NCBI GenBank assembly: GCA_003523945.1
Contig: DOFS01000163.1
Coordinates: forward strand, 1-5,691
Length of the DNA stretch: 5,691 bases
Direction of reading: 5' to 3'
Source: Nitrospiraceae bacterium
GTDB taxonomy: Bacteria > Nitrospirota > Nitrospiria > Nitrospirales > UBA8639
The notes under the pieces are model-generated. The model was not told where the DNA came from and did not search any database. It worked only from the letters and a program-made list of their open reading frames with translations. Shown here in pieces: positions 5,613-5,691 of the stretch (position 1 is its first letter; every line of letters begins with the position of its first letter). Both the position numbers and the translations under genes were made by a program.

Positions 5613-5691
5613 TCAGGAATTAGGGAACCTGTAAGACCAGACAAAAATATTTACATAGGCATCACGACACAAATGGGAAAAAGTCGAGTCT

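Noticed and set aside
5626..5691. Possible start of a plus-strand gene at the ATG at 5673
   Set aside because: Only six codons are visible and the upstream sequence has no good ribosome-binding site, so it is mentioned with the promoter but not annotated as a gene.

Overview
The window comes from a Gram-negative (diderm) bacterium. It encodes a complete Pqi-type envelope transport system, consisting of two inner-membrane PqiA proteins, an MCE-domain PqiB and an outer-membrane-type lipoprotein PqiC, which only makes sense in a cell with two membranes. Base composition looks balanced and coding is dense. I see no marker gene that fixes the phylum. All supported genes are on the minus strand, so transcription runs from right to left.

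Right end (about 5151-5691): a MerR-family metal-responsive regulator sits next to a very clear MerR-type operator. This is a perfect 15-bp dyad placed directly after a -35-like hexamer, with a 19-bp gap to a -10-like hexamer. The promoter it forms points right, out of the window, so the main target gene probably lies just beyond base 5691. Downstream of the regulator (4807-5133) is a short gene whose C-terminal 65 residues include 24 histidines. It looks like the last membrane helix and metal-binding tail of an EamA/DMT-type transporter whose first part has been lost. Together these look like a divalent-metal response locus with a decayed or remodelled transporter.

Middle (941-4528): four tightly packed genes pqiA-pqiA-pqiB-pqiC form one operon, with two ATGA stop/start overlaps and one 14-bp gap. 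The single long PqiA of E. coli, with two zinc-ribbon/membrane modules, is here two separate half-size proteins. PqiB has one N-terminal membrane anchor, three MCE domains and a C-terminal helical region. PqiC is a lipoprotein. Together they should form an inner-to-outer membrane conduit for lipids or other hydrophobic molecules. A plausible promoter lies at 4570-4598, and a cluster of AGGTG/CACCT-type repeats lies at 4719-4750.

Left end: a 165-residue four-helix membrane protein of unknown function (285-782) follows the operon after about 160 bases. The start of another membrane-anchored protein (1-84) runs off the left edge.

No rRNA, tRNA, CRISPR array, insertion sequence or convincing rho-independent terminator was seen, and no stretch longer than 300 bases lacks a gene. 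Apart from the metal-response end, the window reads as ordinary core-type envelope genes.
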